A stretch of 64,000 nucleotides of DNA from Clostridiales bacterium (GCA_029907205.1 JARYMI010000001.1:179410-243409); one strand, 5' to 3'. Counted from the stretch's first letter, positions 43,619 through 54,365 are shown. Notes: generated by a model not told the origin, from the sequence alone. Numbers and translations are program-made.

Positions 43619-45145
43619 ATGAGCGAAAGCAAAAAGGCGCTAACCAACAATTTCGGCGCGCCGGTGGACAATGACCTTAATTCTCTCACCGCCGGAAATC
43701 CAGGACCCGTCCTCATGCAGGACATCCATCTCCTGGAGAAATTGTCCCATTTTGATCGGGAGCGGATCCCCGAGCGCGTGGTCCACGCCAAAGGAGCCGG
43801 AGCTTACGGCTTTTTTGAAGTCACCGCGGACGTGACCAAATACACGCGGGCCAAATTCCTTTCCCAAGTCGGCAAGCGCACCGAGGTCTTTCTCCGCTTC
43901 TCGACGGTCGGAGGAGAGAAAGGGTCGGCCGACGCCGAGCGTGATCCTCGCGGGTTTGCCCTCAAGTTCTACACCGAGGAAGGAAACTACGACATGGTGG
44001 GAAACAACACGCCGGTATTCTTCATCCGCGACCCCCTGAAGTTCCCCGATTTCATCCACACCCAGAAGAGAAACCCGGCCACTAACCTCAAGGACCCGGA
44101 CATGTTCTGGGATTTCCTGTCTTTGACGCCCGAGTCTGTCCACCAGGTCACCATCCTGTTCTCCGACCGCGGCACGCCGAGGACCTACCGCCACATGAAC
44201 GGCTTCAGCAGCCACACGTTCAAATGGTATAACGAAAACGGCGAATACTTCTGGGTGAAGTACCACTTCAAAACCGAACAGGGGATCCAAAACTTCACCC
44301 GGCAGGAAGCGGAGATCATGAAGGGCAAAGACCCCGACCATGCGACCCGCGACCTCTTCGAGGCTATCCGGCGGAGAGAATTCCCCGCTTGGAGGCTGGA
44401 GATGCAGATCATGACCCCCGAGCAGGCGGAGAAATATCGCTTTGACCCGTTCGACCTGACCAAGGTCTGGCCGCACGCCGATTTTCCTCCCATCGTCATC
44501 GGCCGGCTGGTGCTCAACAGAAATCCAGAAAACTACTTCGCCGAAGTTGAGCAGGCCGCTTTCTCTCCGGCCAATTTCGTCCCCGGGATCGCCGCCTCGC
44601 CCGACAAAATGCTCCAGGGACGTCTCTTCAGCTATCACGACACCCACCGCCATCGACTGGGGCCCAATTATCACCTGATTCCCGTGAACGCCCCCAAGGC
44701 CGTCAAAGTCGATAACTACGAGCGCGACGGGTTCATGCGGACCGACGGCAATTTTGGCGGCGCGCCGAATTATTATCCCAACAGTTTCGGCGGTCCCGAG
44801 CCCACACCCGAGGTCGCCGACCCGCCGTTTGAGGTTTCAGGCCGGGCCGCTCGCCAGAAATACATCCACCCCAACGACGATTTTGTCCAGGCCGGAGCTC
44901 TCTATAAGAAAGTCATGACCGACACCGATCGAGAGCACCTCGTCGGCAACATCGTCGAGCACCTGGCCAAAGCGCAAAAGCGGATCCAGTACCGCCAGTG
45001 CGCCGTGTTTTGCAAGGCCGACCCGGATTACGGCCGGCGCGTTGCCGAGGGACTTAACCTCAGCGTTAAGGACGTCGTCCTCCTGGCCAATATGTCCCAG
45101 GAAGACCGGGCGCAAGCGACAAAACAGGGCAGTTATACGAAATAG
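43619..45145 (+). CDS. katA: Monofunctional haem catalase
   Basis: 508 residues from ATG 43619 (TTTTGGAGG upstream). Catalytic His56 in [12 protein letters not shown], Asn129 in [12 protein letters not shown], haem-ligand Tyr339 in [15 protein letters not shown]. Small-subunit size class without the flavodoxin-like C-terminal domain. Splits hydrogen peroxide into water and oxygen. Under a perfect PerR-type operator, so it should be induced by peroxide. Shows that the organism meets oxygen despite its anaerobic-type Hdr genes. Confidence 0.96.
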   Translation: MSESKKALTNNFGAPVDNDLNSLTAGNPGPVLMQDIHLLEKLSHFDRERIPERVVHAKGAGAYGFFEVTADVTKYTRAKFLSQVGKRTEVFLRFSTVGGEKGSADAERDPRGFALKFYTEEGNYDMVGNNTPVFFIRDPLKFPDFIHTQKRNPATNLKDPDMFWDFLSLTPESVHQVTILFSDRGTPRTYRHMNGFSSHTFKWYNENGEYFWVKYHFKTEQGIQNFTRQEAEIMKGKDPDHATRDLFEAIRRREFPAWRLEMQIMTPEQAEKYRFDPFDLTKVWPHADFPPIVIGRLVLNRNPENYFAEVEQAAFSPANFVPGIAASPDKMLQGRLFSYHDTHRHRLGPNYHLIPVNAPKAVKVDNYERDGFMRTDGNFGGAPNYYPNSFGGPEPTPEVADPPFEVSGRAARQKYIHPNDDFVQAGALYKKVMTDTDREHLVGNIVEHLAKAQKRIQYRQCAVFCKADPDYGRRVAEGLNLSVKDVVLLANMSQEDRAQATKQGSYTK

Positions 45146-45305
45146 TCGCCAGCCAGCTGGATCGTCTCAGGCGGCGCGCTTTTCAAGGTCGCAGCCGCAG
45201 CCGCGGCACTGATCAGAATGCCGTGCCGATTGGCTGACTTCATTCGAGTGTGAAAAACATCGACCGGCCGGCAGGATTTATTTTAGGCGAGATCCAGCCC
45301 GAGTG

Positions 45306-46175
45306 TCACGAGCAGAATTTCGGCGGGATGGCAAAGACGGGTAAGTCAGTCGAGGAGATGACCTTTTCGGTTGTGCTTCCCAGGAAAAACCGGCCCAGCC
45401 GTCCGACGCAGGTGGCCATAACGATGAGGTCGAAGCGACGCGTCTCGGCGTACTGGGCGATTCCCTGCGCAGCGTTGATGGCCTTAGTCATATCGCCCGA
45501 GATGTCGAGGCCCCTTCGCCTGCCGGCCAGCCTCTTTTTGAACTTCCTATCGACGACCTCGACCATCTCGTTCATCAGCCTGAATTCATAGCCAAAAAGC
45601 TCGAGGACGTAAAGGAGGGTGATCGAAGCGCCAAAAACCTTGGCCAGATTCCAGGCATAATTTCTCTCCACCTCTTTTTCTTCAGTGAAATCCGTGGGCA
45701 CCAAGATTTTTTTCACCGCCAGAGTCCGCCGGTTTTTTTTCGTTACCAAGACGGGCACAGGAGAGTGTCTGAGAACATGATTGGCCACGCTGCCGATGAT
45801 AAGCTTTTCCAGGGCGGACTGGCCTTTCTTGCCCATGACGATGAGGTCCGCCTTCTCTTTCTCGGCTGTCTGGACAATTTTTTTTGCCGCCGACCCGTGT
45901 GCCACGATGACCTTCTTGAAGGCGATCCCTTTTTTTCGGCCCAGCGACTGGATTTTATCGCGGGCCTGCGTGTTCATTTCTTTGCTCCGCCTCGTGAGCT
46001 CCTTCTGGATGACGAGAGAATTTTGGTACATCGCCGGCATAAAGTCGGGCGCCACGTGGAGAGCCGTTATCTTGGCGGAAAAAGCCCTAGAAAAAAATTC
46101 GGCGTAGCGGAGTGCCTCCTGGGCTTCGGGGGAAAAGTCTGTCGGCCAGAGAATATTTTTTATTAACCCTGCCAT
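45306..46175 (-). CDS. Tandem universal stress protein (two UspA domains)
   Basis: 289 residues with two UspA domains: first KNILWPTDFSPEAQEALRYA to GKKGQSALEKLIIGSVANHVLRHSPVPVLV, second KKILVPTDFTEEKEVERNYA to IVMATCVGRLGRFFLGSTTEKVI. Both carry the G-x2-G-x9-G(S/T) ATP-binding type motif (first GKKGQSALEKLIIGSVA). Role in stress resistance; monocistronic. The gap 45146-45305 shows no gene. Confidence 0.9.
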   Translation of the reverse strand: MAGLIKNILWPTDFSPEAQEALRYAEFFSRAFSAKITALHVAPDFMPAMYQNSLVIQKELTRRSKEMNTQARDKIQSLGRKKGIAFKKVIVAHGSAAKKIVQTAEKEKADLIVMGKKGQSALEKLIIGSVANHVLRHSPVPVLVTKKNRRTLAVKKILVPTDFTEEKEVERNYAWNLAKVFGASITLLYVLELFGYEFRLMNEMVEVVDRKFKKRLAGRRRGLDISGDMTKAINAAQGIAQYAETRRFDLIVMATCVGRLGRFFLGSTTEKVISSTDLPVFAIPPKFCS

Positions 46176-46361
46176 TTATTCGTCTCCTTTCTCCAAGAGA
46201 TCCGGACGGCAAATCCCGGTCCGGCTCATTCACTATATTATGAACCTGAAAGGAAGACAACACCATGCAAGCCGTGTCCGCTTTTATTTAAAACGTAATT
46301 CAAGCTGAGGGTTTTTCTTCCGAAGCAATGCATAGATTGAAAAGGCCCTTCAATAGATTCC

Positions 46362-46988
46362 TTATAAATCATCCTCTATGCCGACAAGCATGATTTTGGG
46401 GCTTCTTAACAGATCTACAATAAAACCGGTTCTCGCTTTTTTCTTCGCCTGATAGTCCCTCCAGGAATAAATAAATGGATTTATTTCCCGCCTCAACTTT
46501 TGCTCAAGTTCCCTAATTTTCCTATTCAACTGCGACACATCAGGTTCTCCAATAATCATGACGTCGACGTCGCTTGTTTCTCTCTCACTTTTGGAGGCAA
46601 AAGAGCCGAAAATAAACGCCGCCTTAACGTTTGCCAAAGTAGACAACGCTGCTTTGAGGCTCGCTTCAACGCCAATTGTCTTGGAGACAATGCTCTTTAA
46701 CTCCTCAAAGAGCGGGTGGTTTTGATTAAGAGAATAATAGAGGAGATTGCCGATTCTTTGGGTCTTTAACAAATCATCTCTTTGAAGTTTTAAGAGTTCT
46801 CTTCGGATGTTCCCAGCGGAATATCCTAACAGCCGTTCAAGTTCCCTGAGATAATACCTCCGGCCGGTGTTAGAAAAATAAAGCGCCAGCAGTTCCTGAA
46901 GGATCTTTGATCTGGCGAAGCAAAGGGATTCTATCACTTCGTACTCTGATTTGAATACAATCGTACTGAATTCAGAGTGCAATTGCAA
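46362..46988 (-). CDS. Winged-helix + nucleotidyltransferase-domain protein
   Basis: 208 residues, TTG start 46988. N-terminal winged helix (ILQELLALYF, YLRELERLLGYSAGNIRREL, LLKTQRIGNLLYYSLN), then a minimal nucleotidyltransferase motif AAFIFGSFASKSERETSDVDVMIIG (GS...DxD; written here only in part as key residues Gly-Ser and Asp-Val-Asp). Four to five bases after the restriction-modification gene, so cotranscribed. MNT-type proteins pair with HEPN toxins; here it may regulate or accompany the restriction system (inference). Confidence 0.75.
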   Translation of the reverse strand: MQLHSEFSTIVFKSEYEVIESLCFARSKILQELLALYFSNTGRRYYLRELERLLGYSAGNIRRELLKLQRDDLLKTQRIGNLLYYSLNQNHPLFEELKSIVSKTIGVEASLKAALSTLANVKAAFIFGSFASKSERETSDVDVMIIGEPDVSQLNRKIRELEQKLRREINPFIYSWRDYQAKKKARTGFIVDLLRSPKIMLVGIEDDL

Positions 46989-46993
46989 GCTTT

Positions 46994-49900
46994 TCAGCCC
47001 ACGGAGTGCTGATAATCAATTACGTCTTCTTCAACTTTTGGATAAAGTTTATCAATTTCGTTTTGAACAGCTATAGTATTTTCTAAAGCGGTCACAATTT
47101 TACAGTAATGCTTGATGTCTGGAAGGGATAGCTTTCTGCCCTTTCTATCCTTTAGCCACTTTGCGCAAACCTGATAACCGCCGATTTGATATTCCCAGAC
47201 CTCAGGCCGTACGTCCTCGAAATATTGGTCATCATTAATATACGCGCGGCCTTTCTCGTATCTTACTTTCTCAACTTTGTTTTCATCCTTCCCTCGAAAT
47301 CTCGCAACAGGATGTTCGAGTTCTCTGGATTTTAATAAATGCAGCTCGACAAGCTTATTCCCAAATTCAACCATCCGGCAAAAAAGCCTGTAACCTTTTG
47401 TGAATGGCACCCGCGGAAAATCTATCTTGAGGAATTCCGCATATTTTGTGCGGTATGTGTTTGAATAGAGAACCGCATAGATATAATAGAAAATCTCCTC
47501 TGGGGCTGGTTCTTTTCTATAACCTTCAGCAAGGGCTCGCAAAATCTTCAAGTCAATATTTGGCTTTCTTTTCTCTGGCTTTATTTTGTTACTGAACAAG
47601 CCCTCCTTATTCTCGTCAGAATATAGATAAAGCGGGAATAAATTAGAAATAGAAACGGCGGACGTTATAGAATGAGCATCTATTATTGATACCGTTATGA
47701 ATATAGGCTGTATTCCTGACTTATCCATTTGTCTGGAGGTAATCAATCCCAAATTCTCCTGCATCATATGCTGCATGACTCTTTTTACTGTTCTCCAGAC
47801 TACTGAATCATGATAAAAAATCCATTGAGAATCAAAGGGGCGGTATAGAACTGGCAAGGCATACTTATCCAAATCGGAATCAGGAATGGATTGAAGCATG
47901 TGCCAGGCCTTTCTAATATCCCAGCCCTTCTTTTTAATAATCTGAAAGAAAGCATGCAAATCTCCATCCGAAAGTCTGCTGTTTTTAAACCGGGCTATTC
48001 TCGCCAGGAGCTCGGCTTTATTTCCATGGATAACAAATTTGTCCCTGGCTGTTGTCATGCCTACGCCATAAAGGTTAAAAATTTCAGTAATTTTTAAATA
48101 TTTTTCGTAGGCTTTGAGGAGCCTTTCTTCGCGGGGAATAAATAGATAGAATTCTGATTTCGGCGAAATCTTTTCCCACTTCGTTGTCTTTATATCTTTC
48201 TTTTCAAGCCAGCCATATTTTTTCTCTCTCAATCCCCAGACTTCTGAATGATGGACTGGACAGCCTTTCTTCGTTCCTTTTTTCTTGATAAAAAGGGCGA
48301 TGGCAACTCCCTGCATGATATCGAACACATTTTCATCCTTCGAGCCGTCGGGGCATTTCTCTTTTTTCAGGCAGTTTCCGTGCAGATCCAAAACGTAGAT
48401 CTCGTCAAAGCTTTTCATCAAGGACTGGCGCATTCCCCGGAAAGTCGGATTATCGAGATAGCTGTGGTTGGAAATAAATCCCAGAACGCCCTCGCCAGCC
48501 TGGTCTATTTTCCATTGGGCAAAACGGATGAATTTGACATAATCATCCTGAAGCCATTTGGGATTCTTCTCCCCAAGAGCCTTTCCGTCGACTTGATAAT
48601 ATCCGTCGTCTTTTGTGCCGTCGGAAAGCGTGTATCCTTTCTTCAACAAATCATCTATCCATGGCCCTCTGTTCGCCGAATGTCCTGAATAGGGAGGGTT
48701 TCCCATGATGACCAGGATTGGCGTTTCTTTTTTAACCCTTCCGGCAAGATGCGATTCTTCGGAAAGAGAAACCATGCCCGGAAGCTCGGATTGGGCCAGT
48801 TCTTCCATCTCCAGCGTGTTGGTCAGATAGAGCTTGAACCGGTCGTCTTTTTGAAGCTTGTATCCCAGTTCTTCGAGCAAAAAAGACATTTTCAGATGGC
48901 CAACGGCGTAAGGAGCCATCATCAACTCGAAGGCATAAAAATTCCTAAGAATATGATCTCTGATGAAATCGGCTTTTGCTCCCTCTCCATAGCTTGATAC
49001 AAATTCTTTGACGGCCAATTTAGCTGCTTCGGCCAAAAACGTGAGCGTGCCGGCGGCCGGGTCCAGTACCGTGACAGTTTCGCTGGCCAATCCGTCCGGC
49101 CTGTTAAAATGCTTTTTCAGGATGTAATGAAGCGAGCGAACGATATAGGAAACAACCGGCTCAGGAGTATAATAGACGCCCCTTTTCTCGCGGGTCTGCG
49201 GATCATACTCAGCCAAAAAGGTTTCGTAGAAATGGACGATCGGGTCCTTGCCCTTGCCCTCATGAAAATAATCGTGAAGGATTTTGTTGACGTCCGTGAC
49301 AGCTAAAACCTCGGAAATATCGTCAATAATCCACTCCATTTGAGCGGGAAGCGTTCCCAGAGAGATGAACTGGAAAACATCCCTTAAAATCCCGATGGTC
49401 TGAGGAATATTGTCATAGGCAAGTTTTCGGTTAAAGCCATTTGCCGAGCGGGTTCGGGCAGCAAAGAGTCCGTAGGTAATCGTTTGAGAATACAGGTCAG
49501 CAAAATCCTCCTGGGATAGCCCGCCGATGAGAAATTTGCGAAAGGCTTCATAAAATCCCGAGAGAAGTCCGGTCCCCTTGCGGGCTTCCTCTTGCAACTC
49601 TTGGGCAACGACTTCTTCCCGTAAAAACCTCGTCCTCTTGGCCAATTCGACGGCCAGCGTTTTTGCATCATAGACTTTGGGCAGAGAAAAAGAGATAAAT
49701 CTTTCGAGAAGGTCAAAAAATTTAGCTTCATTCTCGGCCGGGGGAATCGTCTTAAGCCTATGGATAATGAAAGGTCTGGCTATTTGAACCGACTCTATAA
49801 GAGTGCCGTTTCGGTAGAGCCGAAATTCAAAGAAATTCGTCAATATGATGTTTGGGAAAGTATGGAGGTAGCGCTTTAGCTGGTTTGTATCTTCAACGCC

Positions 49901-50149
49901 GTCGAGATCTCTTGTGATGGGAGCTTTAGCTTCAATGTACCCAACAATATGTTGCTTTCCGTCCCAGACGCGGAAATCCGGGTTACCGGCTTCGGTCTTT
50001 TTAGGGAGGGTCGTCAATTTGATCTGGGTTTTACCCGTTGAATTTACATATTCTTCAAGAAGGTGTTCCAACGTCGAATAATAGCTTTCTTCCCGGTCAT
50101 CTCCCCGGCTGGCAATCTCGAATATTTTTTTCAAATAGCTTTTAAGCAT
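46994..50149 (-). CDS. Type IIG restriction-modification enzyme (fused nuclease and N6-adenine methyltransferase)
   Basis: 1051 residues. N-terminal PD-(D/E)XK nuclease core: NPDFRVWDGK and GYIEAKAP (Asp58, Glu73, Lys75). Methyltransferase SAM motif VLDPAAGTLTFLAEA near 365 and catalytic NPPY in MGNPPYSGHS near 484. C-terminal ~450 residues serve target recognition. One chain cuts and methylates, needing no separate subunits. Base composition is lower in GC than neighbours, typical for acquired restriction systems. GGGGCC precedes ATG 50149. Confidence 0.88.
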   Translation of the reverse strand: MLKSYLKKIFEIASRGDDREESYYSTLEHLLEEYVNSTGKTQIKLTTLPKKTEAGNPDFRVWDGKQHIVGYIEAKAPITRDLDGVEDTNQLKRYLHTFPNIILTNFFEFRLYRNGTLIESVQIARPFIIHRLKTIPPAENEAKFFDLLERFISFSLPKVYDAKTLAVELAKRTRFLREEVVAQELQEEARKGTGLLSGFYEAFRKFLIGGLSQEDFADLYSQTITYGLFAARTRSANGFNRKLAYDNIPQTIGILRDVFQFISLGTLPAQMEWIIDDISEVLAVTDVNKILHDYFHEGKGKDPIVHFYETFLAEYDPQTREKRGVYYTPEPVVSYIVRSLHYILKKHFNRPDGLASETVTVLDPAAGTLTFLAEAAKLAVKEFVSSYGEGAKADFIRDHILRNFYAFELMMAPYAVGHLKMSFLLEELGYKLQKDDRFKLYLTNTLEMEELAQSELPGMVSLSEESHLAGRVKKETPILVIMGNPPYSGHSANRGPWIDDLLKKGYTLSDGTKDDGYYQVDGKALGEKNPKWLQDDYVKFIRFAQWKIDQAGEGVLGFISNHSYLDNPTFRGMRQSLMKSFDEIYVLDLHGNCLKKEKCPDGSKDENVFDIMQGVAIALFIKKKGTKKGCPVHHSEVWGLREKKYGWLEKKDIKTTKWEKISPKSEFYLFIPREERLLKAYEKYLKITEIFNLYGVGMTTARDKFVIHGNKAELLARIARFKNSRLSDGDLHAFFQIIKKKGWDIRKAWHMLQSIPDSDLDKYALPVLYRPFDSQWIFYHDSVVWRTVKRVMQHMMQENLGLITSRQMDKSGIQPIFITVSIIDAHSITSAVSISNLFPLYLYSDENKEGLFSNKIKPEKRKPNIDLKILRALAEGYRKEPAPEEIFYYIYAVLYSNTYRTKYAEFLKIDFPRVPFTKGYRLFCRMVEFGNKLVELHLLKSRELEHPVARFRGKDENKVEKVRYEKGRAYINDDQYFEDVRPEVWEYQIGGYQVCAKWLKDRKGRKLSLPDIKHYCKIVTALENTIAVQNEIDKLYPKVEEDVIDYQHSVG

Positions 50150-50297
50150 TAAGGCCCCACTGACATCGATAAGGAGTATAAACTGGGAGCTCCGAGGGCG
50201 TCAAGTTGTTGTATCTGACCGGGCATAGTTGCCGCATGGTACTTTCTTTGCTGACTGCCGGCCTGAAAAGAGAGTCCTCTCCAGCAGCAAAATAGGA

Positions 50298-51608
50298 TTA
50301 TCTTCCGAGGAGGATGGAGCTGCCGGTGAAGAACGTGCCGGCTACAGCGCCAGTCATGAGTCCCACCAGAGTGGCAGCAAGAAGGGCTCGGAAGGCCAAT
50401 CGCGAAAGATCCTTGTACCGGCTCGGCGCCAGGGCGCCGATCCCGCCAACAAAAATGGCCAGGGAGGCCACATGGGCAAAGCCGCACAGGGCGTAGGAAG
50501 CGATCAGACCCGAGCGCGGGTGAACCAGCGCGCCCTGGGCCAGAAGCCGGGCCAGGTCCTGGTAAGAGGCGACCTCAGTGGCCACCACCCTCTCGCCGAT
50601 AACCTTGGCGATGGAAAGAGCATCGGCCGGGGGAATGCCGATGACGAGGGCAAAAGGATAAAAAACGTAGCTGAGCAGCGCCCTGAACGACCATTCCTGC
50701 GTCCAGCCGAACCAGCTATTCAGATAGCCGCCGCACCAACCCAGGGCCAGGTCTAACAGGGCCAGAATGCCCAGGAAAGCCAGGAGCAGGGTGATGATTC
50801 CGCCCAGCAGCCGCAACCCGTTCCAGGAGCCGTTGATGATGGCCAGGATAAGGTTGTCTTCTTTTTCATACTGGGGCTTTACATCCAGGCCCAGAGTCCT
50901 GGGTGTCCCGGTCTCTGGCATCAGCAGCTTGGAAATAACCAAGGTCGCAGGCGCGGCCAGGAATGAGGCAGAGACGAGGTGGCCGGCGATGGTTGGAATC
51001 TGTTGCTGAAGGAAAAAAACGTAGACGGCCAGCACGGTCGAGGCGATGGTGGACATGCCGGCCGTGAGGATGGTCACGAGCTCAGAGCGCGTCATTTCGG
51101 CCAGGTGCGGCCTGATGACGAGCGAGGATTCGACGCCGACAAAAATCTCACTCGAGACGCACAGGGCTTCGGCACCGCTGACCCTCATCAACTTGGTGAA
51201 AACCCGGGCGAAGAGCCGGACGAAAAAAGGCATGACGCCCAGGTAGTAGAGGGCGCCGACGAGAGCGGCAAAAAAGATGATCGTGGACAGGCCCTGGAAG
51301 GCTAAGATGCTGCCCAAGGAAGTCTCGCCGGTCTCGCTCGTCGTCCCCGGAGGGATGGCTAACACCCCAAAAACGAAACGCGTCCCGGCTGAGGCGCTTT
51401 GGAGCATGGTGACGACGACTCTGTTCACCAAGAGGAAGAGCTTTGTCCCGACGGGGAGGACAAAAATGAAAAAAGCGAAAAGGAATTGAAGCCCGATTCC
51501 CCAAAAAATGACGCGCCAGTTGACGACTTTCCTTTCGGCCGAGAGGAGCCAGGCAAAAGCGGCCAGGATGAAGATGCCGGCAAAACTCACCGCGTTATAA
51601 GCGTCCAT
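50298..51608 (-). CDS. CNT-family concentrative nucleoside transporter
   Basis: 436 residues, about ten membrane helices. CNT signatures: STIIFFAALVGALYYLGVM, SGAEALCVSSEIFVGVESSL, GMSTIASTVLAVYV, FYPFALVIGIP, RSGLIASYALCGFAHVASL. Imports nucleosides with H+ or Na+. GGAGG before ATG 51608. Third in a DUF1573-YggT-CNT series. Confidence 0.92.
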   Translation of the reverse strand: MDAYNAVSFAGIFILAAFAWLLSAERKVVNWRVIFWGIGLQFLFAFFIFVLPVGTKLFLLVNRVVVTMLQSASAGTRFVFGVLAIPPGTTSETGETSLGSILAFQGLSTIIFFAALVGALYYLGVMPFFVRLFARVFTKLMRVSGAEALCVSSEIFVGVESSLVIRPHLAEMTRSELVTILTAGMSTIASTVLAVYVFFLQQQIPTIAGHLVSASFLAAPATLVISKLLMPETGTPRTLGLDVKPQYEKEDNLILAIINGSWNGLRLLGGIITLLLAFLGILALLDLALGWCGGYLNSWFGWTQEWSFRALLSYVFYPFALVIGIPPADALSIAKVIGERVVATEVASYQDLARLLAQGALVHPRSGLIASYALCGFAHVASLAIFVGGIGALAPSRYKDLSRLAFRALLAATLVGLMTGAVAGTFFTGSSILLGR

Positions 51609-51689
51609 GTATCCTCCCTTCCTGCCGATATTTCAAGCGGCGTGAAAACGCTCTCCTTCCTTCTTTCCATCAGAGACTCCTCAAGAACA

Positions 51690-52013
51690 TTAATCCAGGA
51701 GGCGCGCACCGGCCAGCAGCCGTTGAGCGTAGAGAGCAAGTGAGCCAACAAGAAAAGAATCAACGAACACAATAATCAAGGCGACCAGGATCGGACTTAT
51801 GTCAACCCCTCCCAGCCTGCGGGGCGGGACAAGACGACGGAAAGGCCGGAGCGCGGGCTCGGTCAGCCGGTAAAGAACGAGGATGACCGGGTAAAGAGAG
51901 GGGACGTTGACCCAGGAGAGAACAGCCCTGATGATGACGACCCAAAGGTAAAGCATGAGGATGAGATGGAGAATCTTCGCCAGGGCAGCCAGAAAATTCC
52001 CTAAGAGGATCAC
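51690..52013 (-). CDS. YggT family membrane protein
   Basis: 107 residues, GTG start with GCGAGG upstream. Two hydrophobic segments flank YRLTEPALRPFRRLVPP and GGVDISPILVALII, the YggT hallmarks. Often near cell-division or osmotic genes; role uncertain. Nine bases after DUF1573. Confidence 0.88.
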   Translation of the reverse strand: MILLGNFLAALAKILHLILMLYLWVVIIRAVLSWVNVPSLYPVILVLYRLTEPALRPFRRLVPPRRLGGVDISPILVALIIVFVDSFLVGSLALYAQRLLAGARLLD

Positions 52014-52022
52014 CTCGCGGTC

Positions 52023-52802
52023 TCAGCGGAGGATGTCTTTGTATTTATTGAAGAGCTCCTTGAGCTGCTCTTTAGTGATGATGTAGCCGGTCAGGTAGAG
52101 GGAAAGCGTCGAGCGCATCGGGTCGTTGGATTTGATCAGGATGTACTCCCTGACCGTGCCCGTCCTGTCCTGAGTGGGAATCCTGACTTCAAGAGTCGTT
52201 TCCTTCCTGGCCGCGATTTTTAGAGGCGAGGGTGCCGGCTTTCCCCCCACAAAAAAGGAAGCGTTGCGGTGGTTGAACTCGACCCTGAGCTCAAGCTCGC
52301 CTTTGTTCATGATTTTCAGTGGGGCGCGCAACTCGTCCCCGGCCAAGACGAGGCCTCCATCGTAGTTATAGGGGTCAACCTCTATCTTCGGCGCCGGAGG
52401 GACCTCGATATCGGCTGAAACCTCAAGCTGGACGCGCGCCTGACCCGGGTCGTTTGAATCGACAAAAATGTACTTGCTGACCCTGTCTCCGTAACCCCGG
52501 GTGTCAAACTTGACCTCGATCTTTCCCTGTTTGCCCGGAGCCAGTTTCTCATCCGAGACGAGCGCTGCCGCGCAGCCGCAGGAAGTGGAGACTTTCTTGA
52601 TGACGAGGGTTGAATCGCCCTCGTTGGTGAAAACAAACTCATGGGAGAGAATGTCGCCCTGTTTGGCCTTGCCGAAATCCCAGACGAGCTCCTTGAATTT
52701 TATCCGGGGCTCACCGGCCTGAAGAGATGAGCTCCCCAGGAAAAGAAGCAAGAAAAGGCCCGTTAAGACAACGGCTTGTGTTCCTGCTTGATGCCCTTTC
52801 AT
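52023..52802 (-). CDS. DUF1573 domain exported protein
   Basis: 259 residues: signal peptide, then KELVWDFGKAKQGDILSHEF and KKVSTSCGCAAALVSDEKLA, where the SCGC motif marks DUF1573. A second Ig-like sandwich (LKIMNKGELELRVEF, REYILIKSNDPMRSTLSLYL) follows. Periplasmic, Ig-fold; function unknown, perhaps surface assembly. Confidence 0.85.
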   Translation of the reverse strand: MKGHQAGTQAVVLTGLFLLLFLGSSSLQAGEPRIKFKELVWDFGKAKQGDILSHEFVFTNEGDSTLVIKKVSTSCGCAAALVSDEKLAPGKQGKIEVKFDTRGYGDRVSKYIFVDSNDPGQARVQLEVSADIEVPPAPKIEVDPYNYDGGLVLAGDELRAPLKIMNKGELELRVEFNHRNASFFVGGKPAPSPLKIAARKETTLEVRIPTQDRTGTVREYILIKSNDPMRSTLSLYLTGYIITKEQLKELFNKYKDILR

Positions 52803-52957
52803 GTCTCCTCCTTGCTTTAAAAAATGTACACCTTTTTGTCGAGATTGGCAAGAGAAACAGGACCGCCTGAATTTCTCGATAGCAACACCCGCCGAGGGCC
52901 GTCCCCATAGATTTTTTGGAAATTGCCCCGAGTTTTGATATCATTAACACACATGAA

Positions 52958-54169
52958 ATGAGAAACAAATTTCGCCAAAGAATGAGCAATTGGGTTGAAA
53001 AGATTATCCCCCTGGGCTTTTTAATCTTTTTAGGCACGGTGAGCCTTGGAGCAGAGACCATCAGACTCCGGGTCACGGCCGAGCAGGCCAACATCCGCGA
53101 AAAGCCCGACATCACCAGCGCCATCCTTCTCCAGGTCCAGGAAGGAAGCCTTCTCGAAGCAGAAAGGAAAGAGGGAGAATGGTATGCGGTGCGCGTCGAG
53201 CAGGAGGGCGGAGTGTTCGTCGCCGGCTATGTGCACGAAAGCTTGGTCTCTGTTTTGGAGCCGCCCAAACCCCAGGAAAAGGCCGTTCCCGTCCTGGAAA
53301 AGCCGGCCCCAGAAAAGCCGGTTCAGGAAAAACCGGAGAAAATAAAAAAGCCGCAAATCATCAGGCCGGCGCCGGCCGTTCCTCCGCCTCAACCTGAACC
53401 GAGGCGTGAGCATTTTTCCCTGTGTTTCTGGTGGGGAGCCAGGTACGCCCAGGTCGGCGACCTGAACGCCGGAGCTGATGGCCTGGCGTCATACTATGCG
53501 GCGACCCTCGGCGCAGCCGCTGCTGGCAGCGTCAAGGCTCTGCGCCTCGGGTACGTGGCCGGAGGAGAGCTCCGGCTCCCGCTTGGCTCAGGCTTCTATT
53601 TTGCTGCCGGCGCCGAGTATTACTCGAACGAGGCCTCGAGCACCGTCTCATTCGGCTCAGCAGCGACCCAAAAGTTCCTTACGACGCCGGGAGTCCAGGC
53701 CCTTCCGGTCAGCCTGTCCATCCTCTTTTTTCCTGTGCGCTTTCTCAACATGAGAGCGGGCCTGGAATACTCTTTTGTCCGGTGCTCGTATCTCTACCGC
53801 CTCGAAAAAAGCGATTTCTGGCAGAAATGGAAGGGCCAAGCTACTTCGGGAAACCTGGGCTATCATTTCGGGATCGGCATAGACTGGCGCATTTTCTCTC
53901 ACGTGTCATTGGTGACCGATGCCCTCTACCGCCGCTCGACCATCAAGGGGTTTGAGGGTGATGGAATTTACCAGGAATCAGCGGGGGCTGAGGCTAACAT
54001 TAAAGGCAAGCTCTATTTCTTTCAGCAGGCGACGACCGGCGATCAAAGCGTTCCGCTTGTTTTCCTCCGGGAGAAAGCTCCCACCGAACCCGGAGTCTCT
54101 GACGTCAGGGAGGCTGAACTCGACCTTACGGGCTTAAGCCTGCGCGCCGGCCTAAAAATCACCTTTTAA
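52958..54169 (+). CDS. Outer-membrane protein with SH3 domain, Pro/Lys linker and barrel
   Basis: About 403 residues from ATG 52958 (52982 also possible; an earlier in-frame start at 52916 lacks support). Signal peptide (IIPLGFLIFLGTVSLGA), a bacterial SH3 domain (LRVTAEQANIREKPD, GYVHESLV), a linker of repeated EKP units, and a ~240-residue beta-barrel (FYFAAGAEYYSNEASS, SILFFPVRFLNMRAGLEYSF; final strand SLRAGLKITF). Probably binds peptidoglycan with SH3 while the barrel sits in the outer membrane. The region 54170-54365 after it holds nothing recognisable. Confidence 0.75.
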   Translation: MRNKFRQRMSNWVEKIIPLGFLIFLGTVSLGAETIRLRVTAEQANIREKPDITSAILLQVQEGSLLEAERKEGEWYAVRVEQEGGVFVAGYVHESLVSVLEPPKPQEKAVPVLEKPAPEKPVQEKPEKIKKPQIIRPAPAVPPPQPEPRREHFSLCFWWGARYAQVGDLNAGADGLASYYAATLGAAAAGSVKALRLGYVAGGELRLPLGSGFYFAAGAEYYSNEASSTVSFGSAATQKFLTTPGVQALPVSLSILFFPVRFLNMRAGLEYSFVRCSYLYRLEKSDFWQKWKGQATSGNLGYHFGIGIDWRIFSHVSLVTDALYRRSTIKGFEGDGIYQESAGAEANIKGKLYFFQQATTGDQSVPLVFLREKAPTEPGVSDVREAELDLTGLSLRAGLKITF

Positions 54170-54365
54170 GATAGGGGGACGCCATACGTAATGCACTTAA
54201 TTCCCCTGCACTTCTATGATAGCGAAACGTCAACCCCTTCGTGCATTTTTCTTCTCTCCTTCATAGCTGCTTCGGTTTCTAAATTCCCTGTGATCTTGAA
54301 ACAAATTAAGGTGTCCTTAGTTTTTGACGCCATAATTTTGTGTATTATGTATGCTGTCACCAATT

